Under the pieces are notes generated by a model that saw nothing but the letters and a program-made list of their open reading frames with translations, was not told where the DNA came from and made no database searches. The position numbers and the translations under genes were made by a program. Shown piece after piece: positions 19,365 through 30,269 of a stretch of DNA of 64,000 bases (position 1 is its first letter; every line of letters starts with the position of its first letter). The stretch spans positions 1 to 64,000 of the forward strand of contig JAJZVU010000004.1 in the NCBI GenBank assembly GCA_021845505.1. The letters are read 5' to 3'. Origin of the DNA: Pseudomonadota bacterium (GTDB lineage: Bacteria; Pseudomonadota; Gammaproteobacteria; Burkholderiales; Burkholderiaceae_C).

Positions 19365-19429
19365 GGAACGCGCAGATCGGAAGGGGGGGAAGGTCGGTCG
19401 GGTAGCGGTCGGGCGCAGCCGCGCGGGCG

Positions 19430-21220
<1,791 letters not shown>

Positions 21221-21295
21221 GCGCTGGATGGGTCTGGCGGCGCGGCGCCGTTGCGCGCCCGGCCGGGATCGGGCAGTCGCGTCGACGGCCGGGAC

Positions 21296-21327
21296 AAAAA
21301 AAAGGCGCGGCCATTCGCGTCGCGCCT
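21296..21327 (-). terminator. Rho-independent terminator downstream of rseA
   Basis: On the minus strand AGGCGCG (21327-21321) pairs with CGCGCCT (21309-21303) across an 11-nt loop and is followed by eight T residues (21303-21296). It would end transcripts from rpoE-rseA, or from a small RNA gene, before lepA. Confidence 0.85.
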
Positions 21328-21359
21328 ACCAACAAAATTGTTTGGCAACTGCTTGTTGG
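21296..21359 (-). ncRNA. Candidate small RNA or 3'-UTR RNA after rseA
   Basis: A -10-like TAAAAT (21371-21366, minus strand) is followed by about 64 nt that can form three stem-loops: CAAC/GTTG at 21358-21346, a CCAA.CAA stem with its TTG.TTGG partner at 21345-21329, and the G+C-rich terminator with eight T residues. The stretch is AT-richer than its surroundings and non-coding. No convincing -35 is present, so it may instead be the 3' UTR of rpoE-rseA. Confidence 0.3.
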
Positions 21360-21475
21360 GCTTCCATTTTAAGCCGCCCGGCAACGCCGGCCAGCGTCCG
21401 CCGACCCGCGCGCCGGGGGCTTTTCGGTTGAAGTTGCAAAAAAATGCAGAACGCACGCATATGAGAAGATGGTTC

Positions 21476-21489
21476 TGGAAAATTTTCCA
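21476..21489. repeat. 14-bp perfect AT-rich palindrome after the rseA stop
   Basis: TGGAAAATTTTCCA is a perfect palindrome directly abutting the rseA stop codon. It is striking in a GC-rich genome. No T-run follows it in the direction of rseA transcription, so it is not a standard terminator. A protein-binding site or an RNA 3'-end structure is possible. Confidence 0.6.
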
Positions 21490-22269
21490 CTATTTCGCCG
21501 CCGAACCTTCATAAACATAATTTTTATTCGGCCACCCTTCGTCTCTGCTGGGATCGCCCGGCGGGTCGCGGCGCGGGTCTCGCCAGCCGGCCAGGCACAG
21601 GCGCGGCCCGCTGGGCATGCGCAGCGAGGCCAGCTCGAGATAGGGCGAGCGCCAACGCCGCAGCGGGCCTGCCTGCGGCGGCGCCGGCGCCGCGTCCGCG
21701 ACCGGCCCGGAGGGCCTGTCCAGCAGTGCGGCCTGCGCGGCGGCGCCGGCGCGCGGCGGCGCTGCGGCCAGCACGGTGCCGGCCCCACCGGCGCGCACGC
21801 CTTGCGGGCCACGCCCGGCGCCAGGCAGCGCGCCGTCGGTCAGCGCCAGCGTGGCCACGCCGGCCAGCGCCGCGGCCAGCGCAGCGGTCCATGGCGCGGC
21901 TCGCCGCCAGCCGAACCGGCGCATCGGGCCGATTCCACGGCGCGGCCCGAACGCCGCGGGCTCGCAGCGCAGACGCCGGCCCAGATCGCGCAGGAAGGCG
22001 CGTTCGTCCCGCGCGGCGTGCAGCTCGGCGCTGCGCAGCCAGTCGCCGATCTGGTGGTACTCCAGCCAGGCTGCGCGCGCGTCGGGATCGCCCGCCAGGC
22101 GCGCCAGCTCCCGAGCGTCGGCGCACCGCCGCGCGGCGGGCTGCAACCCGTCGTCGCCCGAGGACTCGCCGTCCATCGCGGCCGAGACCTGTTCGCGCAC
22201 CAGCCGGCGCGCCGACGCCTCGTCGGCGCCGGTCCCCGGCGATGGCGGCGCTGCCGCGGTCTTGTCCAT
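21490..22269 (-). CDS. rseA: Anti-sigma factor, RseA/MucA family
   Basis: RseA-type proteins hold the envelope-stress sigma factor at the inner membrane until proteolysis. The 259-residue product has an N-terminal RseA domain (VSAAMDGESSGDD, then WLEYHQIGDWLRSAEL), a basic stretch, one membrane helix (about residues 125-145, APWTAALAAALAGVATLAL), and a low-complexity Ala/Pro periplasmic part. It lies 42 bp downstream of rpoE. The usual downstream partners rseB and mucD are not present before lepA. Confidence 0.85.
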   Translation of the reverse strand: MDKTAAAPPSPGTGADEASARRLVREQVSAAMDGESSGDDGLQPAARRCADARELARLAGDPDARAAWLEYHQIGDWLRSAELHAARDERAFLRDLGRRLRCEPAAFGPRRGIGPMRRFGWRRAAPWTAALAAALAGVATLALTDGALPGAGRGPQGVRAGGAGTVLAAAPPRAGAAAQAALLDRPSGPVADAAPAPPQAGPLRRWRSPYLELASLRMPSGPRLCLAGWRDPRRDPPGDPSRDEGWPNKNYVYEGSAAK

Positions 22270-22311
22270 AGGCTGACCTCTTGCTCGTGCTCCAGGCGAA
22301 GTCCCGTCGCG

Positions 22312-22911
22312 TCACCAGCGTTCGTCGGGGCGCGTCCCCAGCAGCGGACGCAACTGCCGCGCGATCGCCTCGCGCGCGCGGAAGATCCGCGAGCGCACGG
22401 TACCCGGCGGGCACCCCATCAGCTGCGCGATGTCCTCGTAGCTCAGGCCCTCGATCTCCCGCAGCACGATCGCCGTGCGCAGTTCCTCGGGAAGGCCGTC
22501 CAACGCGTTCTTCACCGCGTCGGCGATCTCCCGACTGGCCATCACTGCCTCAGGGGTTTCCACGGTGCTTAGTTGCTCCGACCCGGGAAAAGTTTCCTCG
22601 CCTTCGGAAGAATGCGCATTTTCCTGAAAAACGGGACCGCGAGCGCCGGCCGATGCACTGCGCTTGGCGGTGTTGACCGCGATGCGGTACAGCCAGGTGT
22701 AGAACTGACTGTCGCCGCGAAATCGGCCGATGGCCCGGTAGGCACGCAGGAAGGTTTCCTGCGCGATGTCCTCGGCGGTGGCCGGATCGCTGACAAAACG
22801 CGAGATCAGCCGAAAGATGCGCCGCTGGTACTTGGCCACCAGCAGTTCGAAGGCATGCTGGTCGCCACTCTGGACCCGCTGCACCAGGGCCTGATCGGTT
22901 CGGTCGTGCAC
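22312..22911 (-). CDS. rpoE: ECF RNA polymerase sigma factor, RpoE/AlgU type
   Basis: This envelope-stress sigma factor directs transcription of periplasmic and outer-membrane quality-control genes. The 199-residue product has region 2 (AFELLVAKYQRRIFRLISRF, then DIAQETFLRAYRAIGRF and FYTWLYRIAVNTAK) and region 4 (LPEELRTAIVLREIEGLSYE and PPGTVRSRIFRAREAI). GTG 22911 gives the standard family length; the reading frame extends upstream without homology and the ribosome-binding site is weak. rseA follows on the same strand. Confidence 0.95.
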   Translation of the reverse strand: MHDRTDQALVQRVQSGDQHAFELLVAKYQRRIFRLISRFVSDPATAEDIAQETFLRAYRAIGRFRGDSQFYTWLYRIAVNTAKRSASAGARGPVFQENAHSSEGEETFPGSEQLSTVETPEAVMASREIADAVKNALDGLPEELRTAIVLREIEGLSYEDIAQLMGCPPGTVRSRIFRAREAIARQLRPLLGTRPDERW

Positions 22912-23100
22912 GGGTCTGCCAGGAAAAGGGACGAAGGTCGGGCGGCGCGCGGCCGGGTGGCCGGGCTGCGCCGCAACGCCGATGCGGCGACGGCCATGAC
23001 GCGCTGCGCGCGCAACCAGGCCGCAACGGCACACGGCGCGCAGCTGCCGGGGCAGCTGCTGCGTGCGCGTGGCCAAGCTGCTATTACAAGGCCGGCGCCG

Positions 23101-23523
23101 TTAAAGGGCCAGCCGAGTGCGCAATTCCCGCCAGACGGCGGGTGCAATGTCCGACGGAACGGGCAATACCTCGCGCCCCCGTTCGCTCAAGCCCAGCACC
23201 AGCAGCAGGCCGGGCAGGCTCAGCGAGCGCACCTGCGCCAGGCGGCGCAGCCTGCGGTCCTGCTGCAGCATCCACCCCTGCGCGCCGTGGCTGAGGGTGA
23301 AGCTGCGCAGCTTCCAGTAGGGGACCTGTGCGGTCAGCACCATCAGGAACACGCCGAGCGAAAGCCCGGCCATGACCTGGAACTCCTGCGCGCTGCCGCC
23401 GCTCCACCACTGCCAGGCGTTCCACACCCCGGCCAGCGCCACCGCCAGGTCGAAAGCGAACAGCAGCGCATGCCAACGCGCGAAACGCTCGACGCGCACG
23501 TGCAGGGCGGCGCCGGACTGCAT
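23101..23523 (-). CDS. Small membrane protein, YgfX-like
   Basis: The 140-residue product has two closely spaced membrane helices (about residues 19-38 and 49-66) followed by a soluble tail (RSFTLSHGAQGWMLQQDRR to the C-terminus). Size, topology and position between fabF and rpoE match the YgfX/CptA-like family. In E. coli that protein is associated with a toxin-antitoxin or FAD-assembly-linked partner (SdhE), but no such partner is adjacent here. Function is unassigned. Confidence 0.7.
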   Translation of the reverse strand: MQSGAALHVRVERFARWHALLFAFDLAVALAGVWNAWQWWSGGSAQEFQVMAGLSLGVFLMVLTAQVPYWKLRSFTLSHGAQGWMLQQDRRLRRLAQVRSLSLPGLLLVLGLSERGREVLPVPSDIAPAVWRELRTRLAL

Positions 23524-23541
23524 GGTCGTCGCGCTCCGCCT

Positions 23542-24780
23542 TCAGGCCTTGCGGAACACCAGCGAACCGTTGGTGCCGCCGAAGCCGAAGTTGTTCTTCA
23601 GCGCATACTCGATGCGCATCGGCCTGGCGGTGTTGGGACAGTAGTCCAGGTCGCAGTCGGGGTCCGGATGGTCCAGGTTGATCGTCGGCGGCGCCACCTG
23701 ATGATGCAGCGCCAGCACCGTGAACAGCGACTCGACGCCTCCGGCGCCCCCCAGCAGGTGGCCGGTCATCGACTTGGACGAACTGATCACCAGGCCCGTC
23801 GCGGCCGCGCCGAACGCCGCCTTGATGGCGTCGCTTTCGTTCTTGTCGCCCAGCGGGGTCGACGTGCCATGGGCGTTGAGGTATTGCACCTGGTCGGCCG
23901 CCACCCCGGCATTGCGCAGCGCCGCCGCCATGCACTTGCGCGGGCCGTCGACATTCGGCGCCGTGACATGGAAGGCATCGGCGCTCATGCCGAAGCCCAC
24001 CAGCTCGGCGTAGATGCGCGCGCCGCGGCGGCTGGCATGGTCCCAGTCCTCGAGCATCATCACCCCGGCACCCTCGCCGAGCACGAAGCCGTCGCGCTCC
24101 TTGTCCCACGGCCTGCTGGCCGCGGCCGGATCGTCGTTGCGCGTGGACAGCGCCCGGGCCGAGGCGAAGCCGCCGACGCCCAGCGGACACACGGTGGCCT
24201 CGGAGCCGCCGGCGATCATCGCGTCGGCATCGCCGCTTTCGATCAGTCGCGCCGCCAGGCCGATGGCGTGCAGGCCGGTCGTGCATGCGGTCACCACCGC
24301 CAGGTTCGGGCCCTTGAAGCCGTACTGGATCGACAGGTGGCCGGAAATCATGTTGATGATCGACGACGGCACGAAGAACGGCGAGATGCGCCGCGCGCCG
24401 CGGTCGATGAACTCCTGGTAGGTCTGCTCGATCATCGGCAGGCCGCCGATGCCCGACCCGATCATCACCCCCACGCGGTCCGGATCGACGCCCGACGCGG
24501 CGTCCAGTCCGCTGTCGCGCACGGCCTGCATCGACGCCGCCAGTCCGTAGTGGATGAAGGTGTCCATGTGCCGCGCTTCCTTGACCGGGATGTACTGCCC
24601 GATGTCGAAGTCGCGGACCTCGCCCGCGATTCGCGCAGAGAACGTCGACGCATCGAACTTGGTGATCGGCCCGATCCCGGACTTGCCGGCGACCAGGTTG
24701 CTCCAGGCCGTCTCCACCGTGTTGCCCACGGGGGAGACGATACCCAGACCGGTGATGGCGATGCGGCGTCGCAGAGTCAT
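23542..24780 (-). CDS. fabF: Beta-ketoacyl-ACP synthase II
   Basis: FabF elongates acyl-ACP with malonyl-ACP in fatty-acid synthesis. The 412-residue product begins MTLRRRIAITGLGIVSPVGN. The Cys-His-His triad lies in VTACTTGLHAIG, NAHGTSTPLGD and KSMTGHLLGGAGG. ATG 24780 is preferred to TTG 24789. It follows acpP on the same strand, as in most proteobacteria. Confidence 0.97.
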   Translation of the reverse strand: MTLRRRIAITGLGIVSPVGNTVETAWSNLVAGKSGIGPITKFDASTFSARIAGEVRDFDIGQYIPVKEARHMDTFIHYGLAASMQAVRDSGLDAASGVDPDRVGVMIGSGIGGLPMIEQTYQEFIDRGARRISPFFVPSSIINMISGHLSIQYGFKGPNLAVVTACTTGLHAIGLAARLIESGDADAMIAGGSEATVCPLGVGGFASARALSTRNDDPAAASRPWDKERDGFVLGEGAGVMMLEDWDHASRRGARIYAELVGFGMSADAFHVTAPNVDGPRKCMAAALRNAGVAADQVQYLNAHGTSTPLGDKNESDAIKAAFGAAATGLVISSSKSMTGHLLGGAGGVESLFTVLALHHQVAPPTINLDHPDPDCDLDYCPNTARPMRIEYALKNNFGFGGTNGSLVFRKA

Positions 24781-24915
24781 GGCAGACAATCGGGCAAAAC
24801 GCGAAAGCGGGGAATGGCGGGAATGGGCAGGGGCGCGCGACGCCCGCGGGGCCGCGTCGCCGGGAGCGGCGCCGGCGATGCGCCCGCGCCTGCCGCCGGC
24901 GCGATCGCGGCGGCC

Positions 24916-25155
24916 TCAGCCCTTCTGATGCATCTTGGCGTAGTCCACCGCCAACTGCACGGTGGTGATCTTCTCGGCGTCCTCGTCGGGAATCTCGATG
25001 CCGAATTCATCCTCCAGCGCCATCACCAGTTCGACCGTGTCCAGCGAGTCTGCACCGAGGTCGTTGACAAAGGACTTCTCGTTGGTCACCTGATCCTCGG
25101 CCACGCCAAGTTGCTCGGCGATGATCTTCTTGACGCGCTGCTCGATATCACTCAT
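24916..25155 (-). CDS. acpP: Acyl carrier protein
   Basis: AcpP carries growing acyl chains on 4'-phosphopantetheine. The 79-residue acidic product has the modified serine in [25 protein letters not shown] precedes ATG 25155. It lies between fabG and fabF, and its activating enzyme AcpS is encoded at 14313. Confidence 0.98.
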   Translation of the reverse strand: MSDIEQRVKKIIAEQLGVAEDQVTNEKSFVNDLGADSLDTVELVMALEDEFGIEIPDEDAEKITTVQLAVDYAKMHQKG

Positions 25156-25231
25156 GTAACTCTCCACGGAAAAAGGCCTTCGAATTCTATCCACCCCGGA
25201 GGCCACTGCCACCGGGAAAGCGGCAGTGCCC

Positions 25232-25981
25232 TCAGCACATGTACATCCCGCCATTGACGTGCAACTCGCAGCCGGTGATGTAACCGGCCTGCGGGCTGAC
25301 CAGGAAGCCTACCGCATGTGCGATGTCCTGAGGCTGCCCGAGGCGACCCAGAGGGATGCGCGCCAGCAGCGCGCGCGCCGTTTCCTCTCCCAGAGCGCGG
25401 GTCATGTCGGTGTCGATGAAACCCGGGGCGACGCAATTGACGGTGATGTTGCGGCTGCCCAGTTCCTGGGCCAGCGCGCGCGTCATGCCGGCCACCCCGG
25501 CCTTGGCCGCCGCGTAGTTGGCCTGCCCCGGGTTGCCGCTGGCGCCGACGACCGACGTGATGTTGACAATGCGCCCGCCGCGCTGCTTCATCATCGGACG
25601 AATCGCCGCCCGGCACAAGCGGAATACCGAGCTGAGGTCGGTGTCGAGCACGCTCTGCCAGTCGCTGTCGCGCATGCGCAGAGCCAGGGTGTCGCGTGTG
25701 ATCCCGGCGTTGTTGACCAGCACGTGCAGCCCGCCGCGCTCGCGCACCAGGCCGTCGACCAGCGCTTCGATCGCCGCTGCGTCATTGACGTCGAGCACGC
25801 AGCCGCGGCCGCGCTCGCCCAGCGCCTGCTGGATCGCCGCGGCCCCGCCCTCGCTGGTGGCCGTGCCGACGACGAAGGCGCCGAGCCGGCGCAGTTCGGC
25901 CGCGATCGCCTGGCCGATGCCACGCGTGGCCCCGGTGACCAGCGCGACCTGGCCGGCCAGCACTCCTGGCGTGTCGTTCAT
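25232..25981 (-). CDS. fabG: 3-oxoacyl-[ACP] reductase
   Basis: FabG reduces 3-oxoacyl-ACP with NADPH. The 249-residue short-chain dehydrogenase has the cofactor motif [16 protein letters not shown], and the catalytic Ser-Tyr-Lys in [23 protein letters not shown]. The start overlaps the fabD stop (ATGA), so the two are translationally coupled. Confidence 0.97.
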   Translation of the reverse strand: MNDTPGVLAGQVALVTGATRGIGQAIAAELRRLGAFVVGTATSEGGAAAIQQALGERGRGCVLDVNDAAAIEALVDGLVRERGGLHVLVNNAGITRDTLALRMRDSDWQSVLDTDLSSVFRLCRAAIRPMMKQRGGRIVNITSVVGASGNPGQANYAAAKAGVAGMTRALAQELGSRNITVNCVAPGFIDTDMTRALGEETARALLARIPLGRLGQPQDIAHAVGFLVSPQAGYITGCELHVNGGMYMC

Positions 25982-26916
25982 TGCAATGCCTCCCGTATGG
26001 CTTGCGCGCTGGCCAGGTCGACCAGCGCATGGCTGCGCAACTGCGGATCGATGCGCCGGCTCAGCCCGGCCAGCACCTTGCCGGGGCCGCACTCCACGAT
26101 GTCGCCGCAACCCGCATCGCGCAGCGCCTGCACGCACTCCACCCAGCGCACGGCGCCCGCGGCCTGCGCCGCCAGCGCGGCGCGGATGGCCGCCGGGTCG
26201 TCGTGGCGCCGGACATCGACGTTGTGGATCACCGGCACCCGAGGCGCCGACACCGCGACGCCAGCCAGGTAGTCCGCCAGCCGCGCCGCCGCCGGCGCCA
26301 GCAGCCGGCTGTGGAACGGCGCCGACACCGGCAGCGGCAGCGCACGCTTGGCGCCGCGCGCCTTGAGCTGCGTGCAGGCATGCTCGACCGCGCCGCGGGT
26401 GCCGGCGATCACCACCTGCCCCGGGGCGTTGAAGTTCACCGCCTCGACCACCTCGCCGCACTCGCGCGCCGCCTGCGCGCAGACCTCGCTCACCGCGGCG
26501 TCGTCCAGGCCGAGCACGGCGGCCATGCCGCCGGCCCCGACGGGGACCGCCTGCTGCATGGCCTCGGCGCGAAAGCGCACCAGCGGCAGTGCATCGGCGA
26601 ATTCGATCGCCCCGGCGGCCACCAGCGCGGTGTATTCGCCCAGGCTGTGGCCGGCCATCAGCGCCGGCTGCGCGCCGCCCTCGGCCAGCCACAGGCGCCA
26701 CAGCGCGATGCCGGCGACCAGCATGACCGGCTGGGTGTTGGTCGTCAGGTTCAGCGCCTCGGCCGGCCCCTCGCGGATGAGCTGCTGCAGGTCCTGGCCG
26801 AGCACCTGCGAGGCCTCGAGCAGGGTCTGCCGCACCGCCGGATGGTCGGCCACCGCATCGAGCATGCCCACCGCCTGCGAGCCCTGGCCGGGAAACACAA
26901 AGGCAAAGTCTTTCAT
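25978..26916 (-). CDS. fabD: Malonyl-CoA:ACP transacylase
   Basis: FabD moves malonyl from CoA to ACP. The 312-residue product begins MKDFAFVFPGQGSQAVGML and carries the nucleophile in AGHSLGEYTALVAAG, with the catalytic His in VSAPFHSRLL. GGGGGA precedes ATG 26916. It is 74 bp downstream of fabH. Confidence 0.97.
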   Translation of the reverse strand: MKDFAFVFPGQGSQAVGMLDAVADHPAVRQTLLEASQVLGQDLQQLIREGPAEALNLTTNTQPVMLVAGIALWRLWLAEGGAQPALMAGHSLGEYTALVAAGAIEFADALPLVRFRAEAMQQAVPVGAGGMAAVLGLDDAAVSEVCAQAARECGEVVEAVNFNAPGQVVIAGTRGAVEHACTQLKARGAKRALPLPVSAPFHSRLLAPAAARLADYLAGVAVSAPRVPVIHNVDVRRHDDPAAIRAALAAQAAGAVRWVECVQALRDAGCGDIVECGPGKVLAGLSRRIDPQLRSHALVDLASAQAIREALQ

Positions 26917-26990
26917 CGAATGCCATTCCCCCTTCACGATACCCGGCCCCGGCCGGGCGCGCCCGGCGCGCCGCGACCCGGGCGGGCTGT

Positions 26991-27968
26991 TCAGTATTCC
27001 ACCAGCGCCGCGCCCCAGGTCAGGCCGCCGCCGACCGCCTCCATCAGCAAGGTGTGGCCGCGCCGGACCTGCCCCGCCTGCACCGCGGCGTCCAGCGCCA
27101 GCGGGATCGAAGCCGCCGAGGTGTTGCCATGCCAGGCCACCGTCTGCACCACCCGCTCGGGCGGGATGCCGAGTTTCTTCGCGGTATGCAGCATGATGCG
27201 GATGTTGGCCTGGTGGGGAACCATCCAGTCGACGTCGCCGGGCTGTCGGCCGGCCTTGTCCAGCACCTCGCGGGCGACCGCCTCGAGCACATGCACGGCC
27301 TGCTTGAACACCGCCTGTCCGTCCATCTGCAGGAACGGGTGGCCGCAGACGCGGCCGCCGTGGATGCGTCCCGGCGTGCGCAGGATGCCCGACTGGCGGC
27401 CGTCGGCATGCAGCGCGCTGGCCAGGATGCCCGGCGCATCCCCGGGCCCGAGCACCACGGCGCCCGCGCCGTCGCCGAACAGCACGCAGGTCGTGCGGTC
27501 GGAAAAATCCAGGATCTGCGAGAACACCTCGGTGCCGATGACCAGCGCCCGGCGCGCGCTGCCCGAGCGCACGAACTGGTCGGCCACGCTCAACGCGTAG
27601 ATGAAGCCCGCGCACACCGCCTGCACGTCGAACGCGGCGCCCCCCGGGCACCCCAGCCGCGCCTGGATCAGCGAGGCATTGGACGGGAAGATCATGTCGG
27701 GCGTGGAGGTGGCGACGACGATCAGGTCGACCTCGCCGGCAGCGACCCCGGCCGACTGCAGCGCGCGCAGCGCGGCCTGTTCCCCCAGGTCCACGCTGCC
27801 CACGTCGTCCTGCGCGAAATGGCGCTCGCGGATTCCGGTGCGCTCGACGATCCAGGCATCGCTGGTGTCGATTCCCTCGCGCGCGAGCCGCGCCGCGAGC
27901 TCGTCGTTGCGAACCGTCTTCGGCGGGAGGAAGCTGCCGGTACCGAGAATGCGGGAGTAGATCGGCAT
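26991..27968 (-). CDS. fabH: Beta-ketoacyl-ACP synthase III
   Basis: FabH starts fatty-acid synthesis by condensing acetyl-CoA with malonyl-ACP. The 325-residue product has [18 protein letters not shown], catalytic Cys in [14 protein letters not shown], His in [11 protein letters not shown] and Asn in [12 protein letters not shown]. It follows plsX on the minus strand. Confidence 0.97.
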   Translation of the reverse strand: MPIYSRILGTGSFLPPKTVRNDELAARLAREGIDTSDAWIVERTGIRERHFAQDDVGSVDLGEQAALRALQSAGVAAGEVDLIVVATSTPDMIFPSNASLIQARLGCPGGAAFDVQAVCAGFIYALSVADQFVRSGSARRALVIGTEVFSQILDFSDRTTCVLFGDGAGAVVLGPGDAPGILASALHADGRQSGILRTPGRIHGGRVCGHPFLQMDGQAVFKQAVHVLEAVAREVLDKAGRQPGDVDWMVPHQANIRIMLHTAKKLGIPPERVVQTVAWHGNTSAASIPLALDAAVQAGQVRRGHTLLMEAVGGGLTWGAALVEY

Positions 27969-28050
27969 GGAAAGGGCGGTTCAGGTTGCGAAATACGGTA
28001 GGGTCCAGCGCCGGGCTCGGCGTGCCTGCTGCGGACCGCGTCGCGCCGGC

Positions 28051-29124
28051 TCAGTGCAGTCCCGACGCCCGGGCGCTCGGCGGCGGCGTGGCCGCTGCCA
28101 CCGGCTGCGGGTGCAGCGTGGCCAGTATGCGCTCGATCTCCTGCACCACCTGGCCTTGCGCGGCCTCGTAGGCCCGCTCCAGCGCCTGCTCGAAGCCGAA
28201 GGCGTCGGCCGCGCCATGGCTCTTGAACACCAGACCGCGCAAGCCGAGCAACGCCGCGCCGTTGTAGCGCTGCGGGTCGACGCGGCGGCGAAAGCGCATC
28301 AGCAGCGGCCTGACCGCCAGCGCCAGCAGCCGCGTGCCGAGGTTGCGCATGAACTCCTCGCGCATCATCCCCGTCAGCATGCGCGCCACGCCCTCGGTGG
28401 TCTTGAGCGCCACGTTGCCGACGAAGCCGTCGCAGACGACGATGTCGATGCCGCCCCTGAAGATGTCATCGCCCTCGACATTGCCGACGAAGTTCAGCCG
28501 CCCCTCGGCGTGCGCCTGGCGCAGCAACTCGCCCGCCTGCTTGATCATCTCGCTGCCCTTGATCGCCTCCTCGCCGACGTTGAGCAGGCCGACACGCGGA
28601 TGGGCGCGGCCGCCGGCGGCCGCGAAGGCCGTTCCCATGACCGCGAACTGCAGCAGGTGCGCCGCCTCGCAGTCCACGTTGGCGCCGAGGTCCAGCATCA
28701 GCGTCGACTCGCCGGCCGCGTTGGGCAGGTAGGTCGCGATGGCCGGGCGGTCGATGCCCGGCAGGGTCTTGAGCAGATAGCGCGCGACCGCCATCAGCGC
28801 GCCGGTGTTGCCCGAGGACACGCAGGCTTGCGCGCTGCCGTCCTTGACCAGCTCGATGGCCCGCCGCATCGACGAGTCCTTCTTGCGGCGCAGCGCGACG
28901 TCCACCGCGTCGTCCATGGTCACCACCTCGCTGGCGGCGACCACGCTGGCGCGCGGGTGCTCGGCCAGCCCGTGGGCGCGCAGGCCCTCGCGCATCGCCT
29001 CGGGCTGCCCGACCAGCATCAATTTCACCTGCGGATGGCGGTCGAGCAGCGCACGGCATGCCGGCAGGGTTTCCACCGGGCCGTGGTCCCCCCCCATCAC
29101 ATCGACCGCCAGGCAGGCATTCAT
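28051..29124 (-). CDS. plsX: Phosphate acyltransferase PlsX
   Basis: PlsX converts acyl-ACP to acyl-phosphate for phospholipid synthesis. The 357-residue product starts [16 protein letters not shown] and contains [29 protein letters not shown] and [16 protein letters not shown]. The start at 29124 matches the family; an upstream in-frame start would add residues without homology. It lies between rpmF and fabH, a conserved order. Confidence 0.96.
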   Translation of the reverse strand: MNACLAVDVMGGDHGPVETLPACRALLDRHPQVKLMLVGQPEAMREGLRAHGLAEHPRASVVAASEVVTMDDAVDVALRRKKDSSMRRAIELVKDGSAQACVSSGNTGALMAVARYLLKTLPGIDRPAIATYLPNAAGESTLMLDLGANVDCEAAHLLQFAVMGTAFAAAGGRAHPRVGLLNVGEEAIKGSEMIKQAGELLRQAHAEGRLNFVGNVEGDDIFRGGIDIVVCDGFVGNVALKTTEGVARMLTGMMREEFMRNLGTRLLALAVRPLLMRFRRRVDPQRYNGAALLGLRGLVFKSHGAADAFGFEQALERAYEAAQGQVVQEIERILATLHPQPVAAATPPPSARASGLH

Positions 29125-29221
29125 GGCCGCTTGCCGCATCGCGTGCGCACACCGCCCGGCGTGCCGGGCGCGCGGCACGCCCGCTCAACGGCGGCCGCGC
29201 GCCGGGACGCCGTCGGGCGGT

Positions 29222-29404
29222 TCACTCTTCGCTTTTGGTCTTCAGCACCTTGCGCCCACGGTAGTAGCCGCTGGGGCTGACGTGGTGGCGCAGGTGGACT
29301 TCGCCGGTCGTGGGCTCGAGCGCCATCGGCGGCACGCCCAGATGCTGATGCGAGCGGTGCATGCCGCGCTTCGAAGGCGACTTCTTGTTCTGCTGGACGG
29401 CCAT
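29222..29404 (-). CDS. rpmF: 50S ribosomal protein L32
   Basis: The 60-residue basic protein begins [19 protein letters not shown] and contains [17 protein letters not shown]. It is the cysteine-free form of L32, so it binds no zinc. AGGGG precedes ATG 29404; a second ATG six bases upstream is less likely. A TACAAT element at 29438-29433 gives it its own promoter in addition to read-through from DUF177. Confidence 0.97.
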   Translation of the reverse strand: MAVQQNKKSPSKRGMHRSHQHLGVPPMALEPTTGEVHLRHHVSPSGYYRGRKVLKTKSEE

Positions 29405-29432
29405 GGCCAAACCCCTGGGGAAAAATCCCGCG

Positions 29433-29438
29433 ATTGTA
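29433..29438 (-). promoter_or_regulatory. -10 element upstream of rpmF
   Basis: TACAAT on the minus strand lies about 28 bases before ATG 29404 and would give a short leader containing the AGGGG ribosome-binding site. It would serve rpmF-plsX-fabHDG. Confidence 0.45.
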
Positions 29439-29518
29439 CACCGGGCGAACGCCCCTTTCCCAAGCCTGGAGGCGCCCCGCGACCCCGGCGCGGCCGCGCC
29501 GGGCAGCGGGCCGCGGCT

Positions 29519-30085
29519 TCACTTCGACTTGCGCAGCGCCCCGAGGACGGCGAAGGGCGAAGCCGGCGAACCCGCTGCGTCCGCGCCCGGCAGGCGCGGG
29601 TCGGCACCCGGCAAGGGCTGCGGGCACTCCTGGTGCATCGGCACCAGCGGCAGCGCCAGGATCAGCTGCTCCTCGACCAACTGCAGCACGTCCACCGGTT
29701 CGCGCGCCAGGTAGGCCTCTTCGTCGGACTCGATTTCCGCGGCGTCGAGCCGGGGCTCCTCGTCGACCAGGCGCAGCGTGACCTCGTCGTCGACCTGCTG
29801 CAGCACCGGCTGCAGGCAGCGCTGGCAACCCAGCGGCAGCCGGGCGCCCACCCGCAGGCGCACCCATTCCTCGTCGCCGCCGTCGGCACGCCTGCGCACG
29901 CCGCCCTGCAGGCTCCACTGCGCCTGCAGTTCGCGCAGTTCCCGCGGCTGCGCCTGCAGCGAAGCCGCCAGCCTGGGCAGGGCCTCCAGCGCCACGCTGC
30001 CGTCCAGGGCGCGGCCGCCGCGGGCGAATTCGCGCAGGTTCAGTCGACGCGCGGGCTGCGCGCCGGGGGCGGAATCGGAGCTCAT
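29519..30085 (-). CDS. DUF177 (YceD) family protein, 23S rRNA accumulation factor
   Basis: The 188-residue product contains the family CxxC in LPLGCQRCLQPV, a second cysteine near the C-terminus and the acidic DEEAYL/PVDVLQLVEEQLILALP segment. YceD/DUF177 proteins are encoded before rpmF in most bacteria and are needed for 23S rRNA accumulation. The start at 30085 follows a TACACT element by eight bases and has no ribosome-binding site. It is the first gene of the minus-strand rpmF-plsX-fab block. Confidence 0.9.
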   Translation of the reverse strand: MSSDSAPGAQPARRLNLREFARGGRALDGSVALEALPRLAASLQAQPRELRELQAQWSLQGGVRRRADGGDEEWVRLRVGARLPLGCQRCLQPVLQQVDDEVTLRLVDEEPRLDAAEIESDEEAYLAREPVDVLQLVEEQLILALPLVPMHQECPQPLPGADPRLPGADAAGSPASPFAVLGALRKSK

Positions 30086-30093
30086 CGACGGAC

Positions 30094-30099
30094 AGTGTA
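30094..30099 (-). promoter_or_regulatory. -10 element of DUF177 (near-leaderless)
   Basis: TACACT on the minus strand ends eight bases before ATG 30085. It probably starts the DUF177-rpmF-plsX-fab transcript at or just before the start codon. Confidence 0.45.
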
Positions 30100-30269
30100 T
30101 CCCGCTGCAACGGGCCGGATGCGGCGTGCAAGATTGATACTCTGGCAGGTACCATATCTGTCAGGGCCGCGGCAGCGCGGCCCGCGAGACGGTCGCATGG
30201 CCGCCTCGCGCGCGCCGGAGGTGTCTCGCGGCACCCCGGTCTGGGCGGATTGTTCGCGGAAGCGTCATC

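Noticed and set aside
21462-21514. Short peptide frame starting MRRWFWKIF on the plus strand
   Set aside because: It is 17 codons, without a ribosome-binding site, and overlaps the end of rseA on the other strand.
22573-25257. An 894-codon plus-strand frame opposite rpoE, fabF and acpP
   Set aside because: It is a GC-rich antisense artefact; the opposite strand carries intact, conserved genes.
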